A stretch of DNA of 64,000 nt from Berberis thunbergii (GCA_003290165.1 QNQO01008266.1:1-64000), one strand, 5' to 3'. Shown: positions 11,197-23,081, counted from the stretch's first letter. Notes: generated by a model not told the origin, from the sequence alone. Program-made: numbers and translations.

Positions 11197-12707
11197 AGGA
11201 ACTGATGCCGGCTTACAAACAGTTACGACATCAGGTTCTTTCTGTGGGACTGATACATCCCATGCCATAACTGATGGTTCATGCCTACACCATTGGGTTA
11301 AGAGATTCATAAATAAGAACTTACGGTTCAAGAAACCTTGCAACATTTTTTACCATTGCATATTTAACCACGGTAATGTAAAGGTCCAAAAAGAAAGAAA
11401 AATGCACCTAAACTAGATATAAGAGGCTACGTAGGGAAACGACATCCCGAATGCAAGACGGCCCAACCTGACCTCTATCCCCAAAACAAAAATGAATAAA
11501 TATAGACTACATTTTAGGAAATCCCCATTGCTGAGCTCGTTTCCAAACCCATATAAGAATTAAGACATGATCAAATCAACAATTTAACCATGTATACATG
11601 CCAGGTTTCTGACGAATAGCAGCAGAATTATAAGTTATAATATTCTATGAAAGTTGATGACTAGACTTGTCTTTCTCCAGCATTAATCCCTTTAGCATCA
11701 CAAATTCAGATTATGTAAAACTTTCTTTTCTTTTGCATTAATCCCTCTAATCCACCCAATATGGATTATGATAGTCCATCTCCAAAGGGCGTTGTTAGGC
11801 AGTAAACAGACCATCTTATAGTGCCCCCGCATCCTAATTCGTATTGTAAAGGGTAATAAAATACAATGCCCAGTACGTTATTTCTTTGTTTTCACTTATA
11901 TTTTGCCTCTGTTCTTGACCATCATTTGTGTATTTCGATTAATTTTTTCATCTATCATTTTCCAACAAGCCAGCAATTATTTTTTCAACTAGTAAAACAG
12001 AAATATACCCTCAATAGTATATACAATTGCAATGTCAGTCTTAAAATATTGTTAGAAACAAACCTGTGCAAGAAGTGGCTTATCTTTTGTGATGATTTAA
12101 CTATATACGAAACCGAAACTTCTTGTCCATCAACTTGTATCCGTCCGCTTCTCACAGCACTAACCTAATCATATCCAACAGAACAATTAGTCCCAAAACC
12201 ACACAAAAATTCCTCAAATGTGCAATAATATACAGAATGAGATCGAAAAAATTTTCAATTCATATACATACATAATACTCATATGGCCTTCCTTTGAATT
12301 CTTCGGCAAACAAATCGACAATAGTCTTCCCGGCCCATCGATTCTTAACCTACCAAAGAAAAACAAACGAATTAAAAAATTCCAAAACTAAATTAGGGTT
12401 TTGCATAAAAAGGGATTTAAAAAAAAAAAATCCAACGATGAAGCAATGTGAGAGATACAGAAGAGAGAACGGTGGATGTGAATTGAACTTACATGAGAGA
12501 TGAACTCGAAGTAGTAAGGTCTCACATGGCGCCTACCTGCAGCAGCAGAATTCCCGCCAAATTTCAAAATGTGTGAAGAAGAAAATGAATTGAGAGAGAT
12601 AATGGAGATGAAGAGTAAAGAAGAGTTTAGTTACCGTTGCGGAAGAACTCGGGTGGGTTGGAACTTGGAAGAGAGATAATACGATGGTCGCTTCCATTTC
12701 TCTTCAT
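11197..12707 (-). pseudogene. RNA pseudouridine synthase 7-like gene, 5' exons only, copy B
   Basis: Five exons on the minus strand join in frame with GT..AG borders: 12635-12707 (M KRNGSDHR..., 24 codons plus one base), 12493-12536, 12272-12349, 12064-12164 and 11197-11284. The joined frame gives 128 codons with no stop. It covers RRHVRPYYFEFISH, an S4-type RNA-binding domain (GKTIVDLFAEEFKGRP to KSSQKISHFLHR) and the start of the synthase domain (EPDVVTVCKPASVP). The next exons, which would carry the HRLDR-type catalytic motif, are absent: homology stops at 11088, 109 bp downstream of exon 5. A full-length plant enzyme is several hundred residues. As it stands it cannot be a pseudouridine synthase. 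A transcript could at most give an S4-domain peptide. Family assigned from recall. Confidence 0.82.
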
Positions 12708-12849
12708 TTTTTGAAAACTATATCCATCAAAGTGAACACACACCAGGTAGGGTTGAAAGTGAAAATAAAGTTGATACTGAAGACAAAATAAAGTAAAATA
12801 TTTCCAGTTCAACACAATATGAAGTTATTGGGTTATCAACTTCACTCTA

Positions 12850-13375
12850 CAAACCGAAATTTTTTCGAATTGATTTGTGCGATTTTAGTAAAATGATCAT
12901 AACTTGTTAATTTCAAAATATTTTCAAGTGATTCAAGTTGTGTTTATTAGATAACTCAGAGGACTACAACTTTTCTGTTTCAATCAACTTGAGAATCAGT
13001 CTTGATCGAGCACATAAGTTGGCCAAAATCAGTAACATTATCCCGTTTTTATTTTTCGGACAAATTTGCACGATTTTAGTAAAATGATCATAACTTGCTT
13101 ATTTCAACTATTCAAGTTGTGTATATTAGATAACACAAAGTACTACAACTTTTATGTTTTGATTAACTTTATAATCGGTCTCAATCGAGTACATAAGTTA
13201 GCCGAAAGTCATGACACTTTCTCATTTTCATTGCGAGACAGATTTGCTTGACTTTAGTAAAATGACGATAACTTGCTCATTTTAAAACATTTTCAAATGA
13301 TTCAAGTTGTGTTTATTAGATAACTCATAGTGCTACAACTTTCATGTTGTGATGAACTTGAGAATTCTTGTTAAA
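12850..13375 (+). repeat. Left inverted arm, three tandem units, copy B
   Basis: Three head-to-tail units. The gattttagtaaaatgat-type motif starts at 12881, 13072 and 13250, giving spacings of 191 and 178 bp. All three share caagttgtgt(t/a)tattagata and a following ctacaactt. The inverted partner is at 15187-15348. Sequence between the arms (13376-15186) is AT-rich, contains the short palindrome at 13672-13730, and has no gene I can support. Confidence 0.75.
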
Positions 13376-13671
13376 GTAGATTTAATTAAAAATAATGTTA
13401 TCACATACGATGTAATTATATAAGAAAAATGATTTTGTAATGAAAAACATTCAATTTCAAGGGTTATAAATGTTGTTTTCTTCTAAGTAATTTATGTGGA
13501 GGAGTCGAAGCATTAGGTGCGTATAAGAATTACAAGTCCATTAAAAAAGTCACATTTTGTAGTATTTGTATTAAATTCAATTTTTCGACAACTTTTATTG
13601 CTAGATGGGAAGTGCTATACATCTCCCCCACAGATTTTTCTACTCTACTATAAATGGACAGAAATTCCAGG

Positions 13672-13730
13672 GGTAAGGGAAAGAGCGAGGGATGGGTGAC
13701 TTCAATTCCCTCGCTCTTTCCCTTGCTACC
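13672..13730. repeat. Short perfect hairpin, copy B
   Basis: Left arm 13672-13692 (ggtaagggaaagagcgaggg plus a) pairs with 13707-13730 across a loop of about 14 bp, with three extra bases in the right arm. It is kept at 45843-45901 and degraded at 1293-1350. The core gggaaagagcgagg is shared with the large hairpin at 38086-38249, so both probably belong to one family of foldback elements. Confidence 0.75.
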
Positions 13731-13860
13731 TAGAAGGGCTCACAAATGGAACCCAATTTGTGGTTTCAAATGTGATATGGCCCATAATGGCTTTTGAGTT
13801 CAAATGGTTACAAGCAAGTTGAGAAGGTTGTCAATGGGTTACTCCTTAGAGGTAGAGCAT

Positions 13861-13930
13861 GAAGACACTCCCAACTTGGTCTCTACCGTTCATATGAAGA
13901 CACTCCCAACTTGGTCTCTACCGTTGCGAA
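13861..13930. repeat. 35 bp tandem duplication at a deletion scar
   Basis: 13861-13895 is repeated from 13896. Copies A and C have at this place about 200 bp containing the (AAT)n tract (46033-46240 in C). B has lost that and gained this duplication, so it marks a repair event private to B. Confidence 0.8.
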
Positions 13931-15186
13931 GTCTTGAAGATACGACTTCAAGAAATCAAGTGGTAAAACATGTCGAGGCATAGCATTGAGAGCCATAACA
14001 AAACATTTCAAAGGAACCAGTATACCAGATTGAAAGTCAAGTTTAAGAATTACAAATACAAATGCATGTTCACTGTTATGCCTTGTGTTTTATATTCAAA
14101 TGCATAGACATGGACATGAGTGTCGTGTCCACACAAACACAAAAACATGCAGCCTATTCATAATATGTTTTGCGTAATTCTAGCTAGTGTTGCTAACAAG
14201 TTGAAATCGAACTTAAAAGAGGGTGCAAATTATTGAAAGGGCAAAACAGGTGGAAATCACAATGCATGACAATGAAGAAAAATAAAGGTCAGCCACTAGA
14301 GCATTCGCAAGGCAAAGTGAGTTGTTGATGCGGGGGAAGCCTTCTTTAAAGGGTGGAGATTTTAATGCGGTCATCCTCACTTCGACTGTTTTCTAAGGCT
14401 GGGTCGACACACTTTTCACCCTTTACAGCCTTAGTGAAACCCCCGACAACATAAAGTAAATGTTCCAGTAATATTGTTCCGCACTCTAATAGCTTTTATT
14501 GATCAAGTATTTAATAAATCAGTTAATGTTTATATTGTTTACAACCCATTTAATACTCAATTATGTTTCAGGGCACTTACAAGGGTTATTTTCAAATTTT
14601 CGAGAGGTCTTAGACCCGAAGACTCTCTCTCCCCTGTTTTTATTCATTCTAGCAGCTGAAGTTTTGAGCAAGAATTAAAAGGCAGAATTTTGATTTATTG
14701 AATTTGAAGGAAATAAAATAAAATATTTTGCGAAGCGAATCTGCAAATGGAAATGTTCTTGTTTTAGTTTTATATACTATGTATGCATGCAAATATTATA
14801 AGCAATGAAAATGTAATTGCAAATACTCACAAAAGGCTTTGACTTCTAGTATAAGAAAAAACTAATTCACAAGCTAATTGCATTATATAACTAGCATTCC
14901 AAAATTGCTATATATACAAACTAAACATATTGGGATCTCGGATCAAATACACCAACATTTACAATTGGCTATCAACAAGATCAACATTTACAGTAAAAAA
15001 TAGTGTTTTTTGCATTCTTTTTACAAACTGAGACGGTTGTGTTCTTGCTGCACCATCGATACATTTCCTATAGGGAACGACTACTCCACACCACCATGTA
15101 TTTTTTTTTCCCTACTAACCCACACCATCCAAAAAACTGTTTTTGAAAAAACAGTAACATAAAAACATAATAATTTTTTTACCAAT

Positions 15187-15348
15187 TTAAACCCTCAATT
15201 GAGATTGATTCTCAAGCTCATCAAAACACCAAAATTGTAGTACTATAAGTTATCTAATAAACACAATTGAATTACTTGAAAATGTTTTGAAATAAGCAAG
15301 TTATAGTTATTTTACTTAAATCGAACAAATTTGTCTCGCAATAAAAAT
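15187..15348 (-). repeat. Right inverted arm, copy B
   Basis: Inverted partner of the 12850-13375 units. See the left arm for the motif and spacing. From here to 15790 the sequence is the conserved flank shared with copies A and C. It includes a 94-codon open frame on the minus strand (15485-15769) that is also readable in C but whose protein I do not recognise. Confidence 0.7.
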
Positions 15349-15795
15349 GGGGTAGTGTTCATTTCCATTACTTTGTAGTTCATACTCCTAATAGATAAAT
15401 TGCTAATTGAGGTGATTAAGTAAAGTAGCGAGGGCATGTTGCAGTTCATCCCTAACCATACAACATAGGCAGATGTAGAGACGGCTAGAGAGGAGATGGG
15501 TTACCGCACTCATGATTTAAACTAGTATCCGTTTCACTTTGGATAGGGAATGCATCGAGGCGGCGAACAACAACAACACAACTACATTTTTTTTTTCTTT
15601 TCTCTCCATGAGATGAGCTCAGTGCATTGGACCGATGGATAAGATAACTGAGTTGGCCCTGACGGAACGGAATGAAACCTAAGTTGGGCGCTCTACGTAC
15701 GATGTAGACTCCATCAGATACATTTCGATTGATTTCTGATGGATCCAGAATCGATAGTTGTCTCATCAATAGATAGAAATAGGGCTTGGATTTCC

Positions 15796-18113
15796 TGTCA
15801 CGCTCCGATTTTTTTTAAACAACATAAATAAATAGATTGTCCAAAAAACCAATGCATGATATGAACACATAAAATGGTACAGTCATAAGGTGAAAAACAA
15901 CTAATAAGTTTCCTCACTATTTATCCTCTAAAATGAGGTCCACAACAAAAATGAAAATTACAATAATCAATTCCCCAAATAAGTATCTGACAAAACTTGA
16001 CATTTATTTTCCAAATCCTACATATGATTACCTATGAAATAATAATAAAGAACTAAAAAAAAATAAACGCGTCGACTCCTCAGCTATCGCCACGCAACTA
16101 TTATCCTTCCTTACGCACCAATTAACCCTGATAGTTCTCTGGGACTACGCTCATTAAGAACGTACCCAAATTTGTAAAACAATACAAAATCTGGGTCAGT
16201 ATAATCATACTGGTGTGAGCAAACTTACAAATCAAACAATTAAATATAAAAGTACAAAAATGCAAATTTCACTTTGAGGAAGACATGTAGTTCTCATTCG
16301 AGATTCGAATGAGCTGTTAGTTTCTTCCCTCAAGGCTAACCTAGTACGAGCTAAAATAATCTCTACACAATTTAATGACATGCTCAATTAAATGGTTTTA
16401 TTTAATTATTTGCTTTTTTTTCTTCTAATTCTTGGCTTCTTTTTCCACAATCGCACTCTCCTCCTGTGCCGAACACACCTCACCCAAGTGTGCCTCCCTT
16501 GCCATCGAAGCCACTCGGAGCGTACATGAACCAAGTGGGGTGCCACCTCGAGTGTCATGTCATCTCACCCGAAGTTCGATCACTGACAAGCATTCTACAC
16601 GTACAACCGAACTCACATGGAATGGTGCACCGATATGCAAGCAAGTCTGCATACCCATAATTCTATCACACGTATACAAGCAAGTCTGTATACACAAATT
16701 TCTTTTCTTTTCACTTTTTTTTTTCCGGAGTTGTGGAAAAAAGAACATTTACCAAGTATTTCATTTGAGCCATTACTTTTTTTTTTTTTAAATCAATTAA
16801 CATCACATCACATTCCCCCTATAAGAACCATATAACCTAAAACATTACCAAGGTGATATTCACAACTTGGCATCGTGACCCCTATTTCAACATGACATCA
16901 TAACCACGGTTAACTGTAGATGTAGATGTAGATTAAAAACTGTAGATCAAGGAAAGCAAACTGCAAATTTAATAAAGCATTTAATAAAGTAAATAAAGAA
17001 AATTGCGAATTTAGCTTAGCAAACTGACTCTACAAATTTAATAAAGAAAAGTGAAAAAACTGACACTGTAAATGTCAATCAAATAAAGAAAACTAAAATT
17101 GTCATGGATTCATGAAGGTAAGGGAGCTGAATTTTTGCAACACATAAGCATATATAAAAAAAAACAAAATTCGGAACTGTTAATTAGTATTGACGATAAA
17201 TAAATACTCTGTAAAATCTTGTTAATTAACTAAAAAGGTAAACAAAACCAAATTCAATTGATAAAGTGGTTTTGATGTAAATTCTACAAGGAGGGAAAAG
17301 ATTCTCTACTTTATCTGACAATTTTATTGACTAATTATAATAATGAATGAAACCTTTTGAAGCTTTGACGTAAACACTAATCAACTTCATGTACAAATTA
17401 ATATTTCAAATCAGCAGTGATTAAAATATCTGAATGTATTCGATATATTGTGATTGTATATTAAAATATGGTGACTATATACGTCATTAATATGTGTGAA
17501 ATATCCCAATTTTTTTTTTCTTGAAATCGTGATCTGACATGGTCCATTGATAACGATATTTGAAAGTTGCTTTCCATACACAGAAAGAAAATTAAAACAT
17601 GACAGAGGTCACTTCGCCAAAAAAAACTGTAACTCATACACACAAAAAGGAAACTGAAAACATGAAAGGAAATCCCTGTCCCATCCTTTCTCTCTTTCAG
17701 ACGTACCTCATACACAATAAACCTAATCAATCATAATACAAAAAAAAACTTAACGAGGATAGAGACACATTCACTGATTTTTGGCAAGAATTCAAGGTTC
17801 CTCTTTTCAAGCTTCTCCCACTTTTCAACGCAGTTTTTTTTTTTTCTTTTTTTTCTTCTTTTGTGTGTGTGTGTGCAAAGAGAAGACAAATAAACTAGGG
17901 TTGTATCTTTAAAGGAAGAATTTAGGGTTTCTTTGGCTAAACACACTCACCCTTTATCTCTTACTCACCACTAGTCTAAACCTAAGTTTGAAATTAAAAA
18001 TCATAAACTATTATTACTTGTAATTATTATCAACTAATAATTACTACCAATAAATATTATTAATTTCTAAAATAATGCAAGTATATTGGTAAGTGAATTT
18101 GGCGGGTATTACA
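15796..18113 (-). mobile_element. Solo LTR, 2.3 kb, copy B
   Basis: Read on the minus strand it begins TGTAATACCCGCC and ends GGAGCGTGACA, the TG..CA ends of a long terminal repeat. It is flanked by a perfect 5 bp direct repeat TTTCC (15791-15795 and 18114-18118). Copy A has a single uninterrupted version of the site (ggatttcccgtcattctcag), so this is an insertion. No gag or pol frame, no second LTR and no primer site lie inside, so it is a solo LTR left by LTR-LTR recombination, or less likely a very short non-autonomous element. The end sequence resembles Ty3/gypsy LTRs; the lineage is not determined. Confidence 0.88.
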
Positions 18114-18118
18114 TTTCC

Positions 18119-19974
18119 CATCATTCTTCAGTTGTCGTAATTCTGGATTTCCTGTAATTGACTCTGATGATTCTCTCGTATTGACCTCTTCTTTCAGGTG
18201 AACTTTTGGCTTTGAACACTAACTAGCGTAGCTCATTAATCATCTTATTAGAAGAGAAATTTCAAAAGTCAGCATTGGCAGCGGAGGGGGTCTGTCATTT
18301 GTGTGCGATCTTTACTTAATTATTATGGCGGGTGGATGTATTTAGATTGGGCCAGTGCACAGGGCATTCAGTAATGCAGATAATATTAATGCACACGAAG
18401 GCACTAAATACCATCTGATGCTGTGCAGCAAGTCCATGCTTTCCATGTCCGAAATGCTACCTGTTTTTTTTATATAACATCAGCAGAGATTTGACATTAT
18501 TTTTTTTTTGCAACTCAATCATATAGGAGGTCAAGTTTTGAACACTTTTATTATTGTTGTTGTTGTGTTGTTATCGCTGCATGGCTTGTGTTTCACTTCA
18601 TGCTCGTCCAGATATGCAGTAATTCATCCCATTCTTTCCACTGTGCTACATTGGTGGAGATTAAGTTTTTGTGATAGGGTTTATATGATAGTTAAATCAT
18701 TTTCACAGTACAATTGAGCATAACCCATTAAAGAATAACTGTATGAAGGGCTGGAGTGTAGGGAGTGCTCATCCTCCCTCCATCCACTCTCTCTCTCACT
18801 GCTGGAGAGGTCTCATTTCACAATTGTTTCATTGATTTGAAGCTCGTTAACACTCCCAATTGGTAAGCAGTAGCTAATATTTCAAGTAATTTTCATGGCT
18901 TTGATAAGACACGAAAAGAAAAAACTTTTGAGGGTTTTTTAGATGTTTTCTGCATTTGGATAACATGTCACACTCCAAGATATTATTGATCACTCTATTG
19001 GTACTGTTAGTAGAGAATTGAAATCCTCTCTCCGCCATATCTCCATAGCAGATAAGTTCCTCCCACAATCAACCTTAGACAGGTTGCGTTATATGGAATA
19101 CAGTGACTCAGACCTTCATGATGATTAACAAAACGATAAAGTACAATAGAGCATTAACTCTCCAAAAGCTAAACATCATAACTGAAAAAATATAAACAGA
19201 ATTGTAGGTGGGAGGCACCTTGTATGCTTTCTATCAATCTACAAGCTGAAACAAAAGATGGGCTAGCTAGGCTTCCTCCCCAATCACATCCTCAGAATTT
19301 TATTTCCTACTCATTCAATAACACCCTTAAAATCATACCACTGACATATTCCCCATAATAACTAAATAAATCACTCCCTCTGCAGCAAAAAGTTCTGGAA
19401 TGAAATGAAAGATGAAATCTGGGCAACAAAAAGCAAAGATCGTGTTTTTATGTGCAACTCGAGAAGTGCTTGTTGAATCAAGATGAAACTTTACCAAGTT
19501 AATCCTGATGCAATCTGCACCCATATTCATATCAAAAAAAATAGCAAAAAGCATACCTTTCACATACAAGTCCTTGACAAAAAAATAAACGTCTAAAGCA
19601 ATACAATAGAGATCAAATAGAAGTATATGTACTATATTAAGTATCTTTTTCAACAAACAATACAATACAAGTTTTCCTTTCTATTTCTCTGTTTCTTAAC
19701 ATCATGAAAAGGAAAAAAAAATTAGTGGCAGAAGCAGGAAACAATAGACCAAATATATATATATATATGTGTGTGTGTGTATATTTAAACATTGGCTTTG
19801 TTTTTGCAATTATATATATATATATATATATATTTTAAACCGCCGGTTTGGAGGGGCAACTTTGGGTTGCCAGAACTTTATTATTTGTAAAAACAAATTG
19901 ATGTACAAACAACTCAGGGAGTACATGATGACTTTACCCAAAATAATCTATTCTTTTGCAATTATTTACATCAA
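18119..19974. other. Intergenic and 3' flank of the membrane-protein gene, copy B
   Basis: Matches copy A 4330-6264 in order. No gene is supported. The 19200-19560 part is the flank repeated beside every member of the membrane-protein family. Microsatellites occur at 19752-19833. Confidence 0.55.
19752..19833. repeat. (TA)n(TG)n and (TA)n microsatellites
   Basis: Two alternating tracts, 19752-19784 and 19812-19833. Copy C has longer versions at 52132-52180 and 52206-52229, as expected for fast-evolving tracts. Confidence 0.9.
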
Positions 19975-21840
19975 TCATCCAATTTCTTCATTTTCGCAGG
20001 ACGCACCATGAACACTTGTCATTTCTAAAATCACCTCTGCCATCGGCTGATAGGGAACGACAACTTGAGTATATTGATGAACTGTTGCACCACTTGATGA
20101 AGCTTGTTGACGAGTTATCAAGTTAGTGATATTTGTTTCACTGGGGAACTCCCATTGAATGACATTCTCCAAGTTCTCAAGCTTCATAAGATACTGAATG
20201 GCACGTTTTATGTTTTCTTCCTGATCTCCAAGCTGATTCTCTACAACATCCTTGATTATAGCCTGTGGGAGTTTGGCAAGAAAACTGCATAGCATGTCAA
20301 CAAATAATTGTTGTATGTCATTAGTGATGTCATGATCAATTAATAATTGCATGGCTGATTTTTCATGCTCAACAAAATCATCATCAACATCGTCTGGCGG
20401 CAGAAAGGGTACCCAAGAAGAGTATTCATGTAGATTGTTGAGATCCCAAATCTTGGTCCACAATTTTTTGGCCACCTCTGCCTTAACTCTCTCGAAGGTG
20501 GAGGTACTCATTTTCTTGTCGATAAAATAAATAATTTCAAAAACTTCATCAAATGCACGCACTAAAGATGTCGCTACTCCTTTTTCCAGTGTGCTGGCAG
20601 CCTGTTGGGTCAGGAAAACGATTGAAAGACAAGACACCCTGTATTGATCAGGGAGACGAGATTTGTGAGTTTCATAGAATCTCTGAATGTGATTAGAAAA
20701 TGGTGTTTGAGAACGACGAGTTTTGGATAATAGTCGGATGAGATCAGTGGGAGACTGGGTTTTCATCACTTCCTTCCATCTTTCCATCTTCTCCCTGCAT
20801 ATCTGTTGCGCCACAGCTATTGGATCAACTTCTTTCTGCTGCATGATGCCAACACGTTTCATCATCTTCACAAAAGCAGAGAAAAGTGAGCGTATGGACA
20901 TTGTGAAGTAATAATACGGTTTTAACAGGATTAGGATGATTATATTCCCAACACTTGCTTGCAAAAACTTAGACTGAGTAAACTTTTTCAAATTCGAACC
21001 CGTTCCACCTTCATTGTCCGAGTTTATCCATCTGATCAAGTTGCCCACAAAACCCAACAAAACGGTTAGAATCTGAGACACAACCACCAGCCACATTGAC
21101 CACTTATAATCAGAATCAACTCCATGAAAACTCATCTTCTTAAAATTAAGAGACCGAATTATCGCTTCACATAAAACCGTCGTACATAATGCACAAAGCA
21201 TACCCACTGCTGTCGCATCATCGAGTTGAATCGATATTCGGTGTGGATTTTTTATAAAATTATCCACGAGGCACAACTCCAGTCGATCCATCATGGTACT
21301 TTCTTCACCTTTGATAAGACGATCTTTAAGTTCATCTAAGAACCAATCCTTCAACTTGGCAGAAAAGAAGATAAAAACCCATAACAATATGAGGAGCACC
21401 AACATGAAAAATAAGATTAGAGTGTGTTCAACGATGAAACAGATGATCACCCCCGTACTTATTTGGATACAAATATTGACCATGACAGTCACTACAAATA
21501 TGGTCAAGGCAGCCAAATTGGAAAAGCATTCAGACTCCGACATGGTACCAATGGAAGGGAAAAAGAAGGCAATTGAAATACAAATCAAGGTGGTGCCGAT
21601 TAGCTTGGATAACTGGTCAAGAACACTGGGCATTGGTGTGGTAAGGTCCACTGGGAGCTTTATAGCTACTGCTAGAAGAGATAGAGTAAGCGAGTTTAGT
21701 GAGAAAAGTCGACAGGGAAACCATGGCTTTTTACTACGAAATCCAGACAATATGTCAAAAAACAGGAAGAGAAAACATACTAAAGAGGCTCCGGCAACGT
21801 ACAAACCAATTACAGGCATTGGAGCAGAGTAATTTGCCAT
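19975..21840 (-). CDS. Uncharacterised multi-pass membrane protein (gene 2), intact
   Basis: A single uninterrupted frame. The preferred start is the ATG complementary to 21838-21840 (MANYSAPMPVIGLY), because every relative in the window shares this Met and upstream similarity is non-coding in character. An in-frame ATG 35 codons earlier exists. The product is 621 residues. Hydrophobic segments lie at about 9-31, 45-66, 79-97, 108-137, 139-160, 210-231, 247-269 and 297-316. After them comes a ~300-residue soluble, acidic C-terminal part with FVKMMKRVGIMQQKEVDP, RLPDQYRVSCLSIVFLTQ, LWTKIWDLNNLHEYSSW and an AIQYLMKLENLENVIQWEF segment. No signal peptide, catalytic motif or known domain is recognised. 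The layout suggests a plasma-membrane or endomembrane protein with a cytosolic tail, an inference only. No intron is visible. It is the only open member of at least eight in the window. Confidence 0.75.
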   Translation of the reverse strand: MANYSAPMPVIGLYVAGASLVCFLFLFFDILSGFRSKKPWFPCRLFSLNSLTLSLLAVAIKLPVDLTTPMPSVLDQLSKLIGTTLICISIAFFFPSIGTMSESECFSNLAALTIFVVTVMVNICIQISTGVIICFIVEHTLILFFMLVLLILLWVFIFFSAKLKDWFLDELKDRLIKGEESTMMDRLELCLVDNFIKNPHRISIQLDDATAVGMLCALCTTVLCEAIIRSLNFKKMSFHGVDSDYKWSMWLVVVSQILTVLLGFVGNLIRWINSDNEGGTGSNLKKFTQSKFLQASVGNIIILILLKPYYYFTMSIRSLFSAFVKMMKRVGIMQQKEVDPIAVAQQICREKMERWKEVMKTQSPTDLIRLLSKTRRSQTPFSNHIQRFYETHKSRLPDQYRVSCLSIVFLTQQAASTLEKGVATSLVRAFDEVFEIIYFIDKKMSTSTFERVKAEVAKKLWTKIWDLNNLHEYSSWVPFLPPDDVDDDFVEHEKSAMQLLIDHDITNDIQQLFVDMLCSFLAKLPQAIIKDVVENQLGDQEENIKRAIQYLMKLENLENVIQWEFPSETNITNLITRQQASSSGATVHQYTQVVVPYQPMAEVILEMTSVHGASCENEEIG

Positions 21841-21904
21841 CTTCCAACAAGCTGGTTTGAATTGGATTGGGTGGGTGGGATGTTCTCTTTGTCTTTGATG
21901 AAGC

Positions 21905-21922
21905 ATATATATACTATATATA
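21905..21922 (-). promoter_or_regulatory. Probable TATA box of gene 2
   Basis: Alternating TATATA 65-85 bp upstream of the preferred ATG. The related genes have a TATATATA tract at nearly the same distance (26930-26937, 59367-59374, 54301-54318, and 37285-37294 for the gene 4 relic). This positional conservation supports a core promoter and the chosen start codon. Confidence 0.55.
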
Positions 21923-22309
21923 CACATCAAGAGCCCTTCTTCCACTTTTCCTCGCTCCTTCCTTCTCTCCCCTTTTCCTCGCTCCTTCCTTCTCTTCTCT
22001 CCATAGAATCACTGATACATGCATCAAGACTCCTACAGTGTGATATTTTGTGACTGATACGTGCTTGAATGGTGTCATCCATAATCTTATTTATCAAAAT
22101 AAATTTTAAATCAACATGTCGTCAAAAAGCACATTGAATGGGGGTTATGAGTCAAAAGTTTCGATGTGTCATCTAAGCAGCCATTGTCTTTTCCTTTTTT
22201 ATATGAATAGCCTCTCCTTTTGAATATTTGACTCCACTCAGTTTAATTACTGGAGAAGCTAATCATTATCATTCAATAAGCTAATCTTTACTATTGTAGA
22301 AATTCATTA

Positions 22310-22565
22310 TATATTTCATGGCTAATAAAATCATCATTACCATGCATGGGGACAAAAGGTTTCCATGAAGCGTGATCACGTAGATTGTTGAAATCCCAGA
22401 CCTTGGTCCACAATTCTTTAGCCACATATGCCTTATCTCTCTCGAGGATAGAGGTCCACAATTTCTTGTCGATAAAATAAATAATTTCAAAAACTTCGTT
22501 AAATGCATCTACTAAAGATCTTGCTACTTCTTAGGTCAATAATACGATTGAAAGACAAGGCACCT
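22310..22565 (-). pseudogene. Membrane-protein family C-terminal fragment, copy B
   Basis: Encodes, across frames, the FDEVFEIIYFIDKK and ELWTKVWDFNNLRDHASWKP stretches of the family. It has an internal loss where relatives read the TFxxLLAVF-equivalent of 25690-25735, and nothing of the membrane part. It lies 0.45 kb upstream of gene 2 and is a severed exon-sized relic. Confidence 0.75.
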
Positions 22566-23081
22566 ATCATTTATCAAAATAAATTTTAAATCTCATCATT
22601 CCATCACGTCATCCTATCATGTCATCCCTGACGTTGTTTGCATTTTTAGCTCTTATATTTTTGTTTTTCTTTTCATGCTTTGCCATGTCATTAACCTGCA
22701 CATGCACTGTACCTTCCAAGCATGAAACAGGCAGCGTATAAACCACGCAGCGTAGAATTGTTGAATTATTTAACATTTACGTGAAAACAATGGCAATATG
22801 AACTATATATGTAATCCAACAGTTCCAATTAGTGATATGGATGATAGGGGGCTTGAAAAAGAACCTTTTTCGCTTAAAACTTAGGAGAGCCACAAGGGGG
22901 ATATGGAAAAGAGATAGGAGTTTGGGAAGAAAAAAACCAAAGCTTGGCCTGTGTTATGTTTTCTTGTAGAGGACTGCCCAGGGTAAATATGATTTTGGTT
23001 GAGTCAATATACAAAATCTAAGATCTCCCACTTACATGGAACCAAATTTTAGTAATAGCAAACATAGTGTCAGCATTAATT
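22566..23081. other. Flank shared with gene 3 upstream region
   Basis: 22590-23080 matches 27030-27650, upstream of gene 3, in order (gacgttgtttgcatttttag; gcatgaaacaggcagcgtat). This shows that the 4-5 kb gene-plus-flank module was itself duplicated before the large B/C event. No gene is supported. Confidence 0.6.

Noticed and set aside
15485..15769. A conserved 94-codon protein shared with copy C (47870-48271)
   Set aside because: Preserved only because the copies are near-identical. Copy A breaks the frame and no family is recognisable. Organelle-derived DNA was considered but could not be shown.
21293..21832. A 179-codon plus-strand frame opposite the intact membrane-protein gene
   Set aside because: An antisense shadow of gene 2. 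It shifts and shrinks in the related genes, whereas the minus-strand frame is the one conserved.
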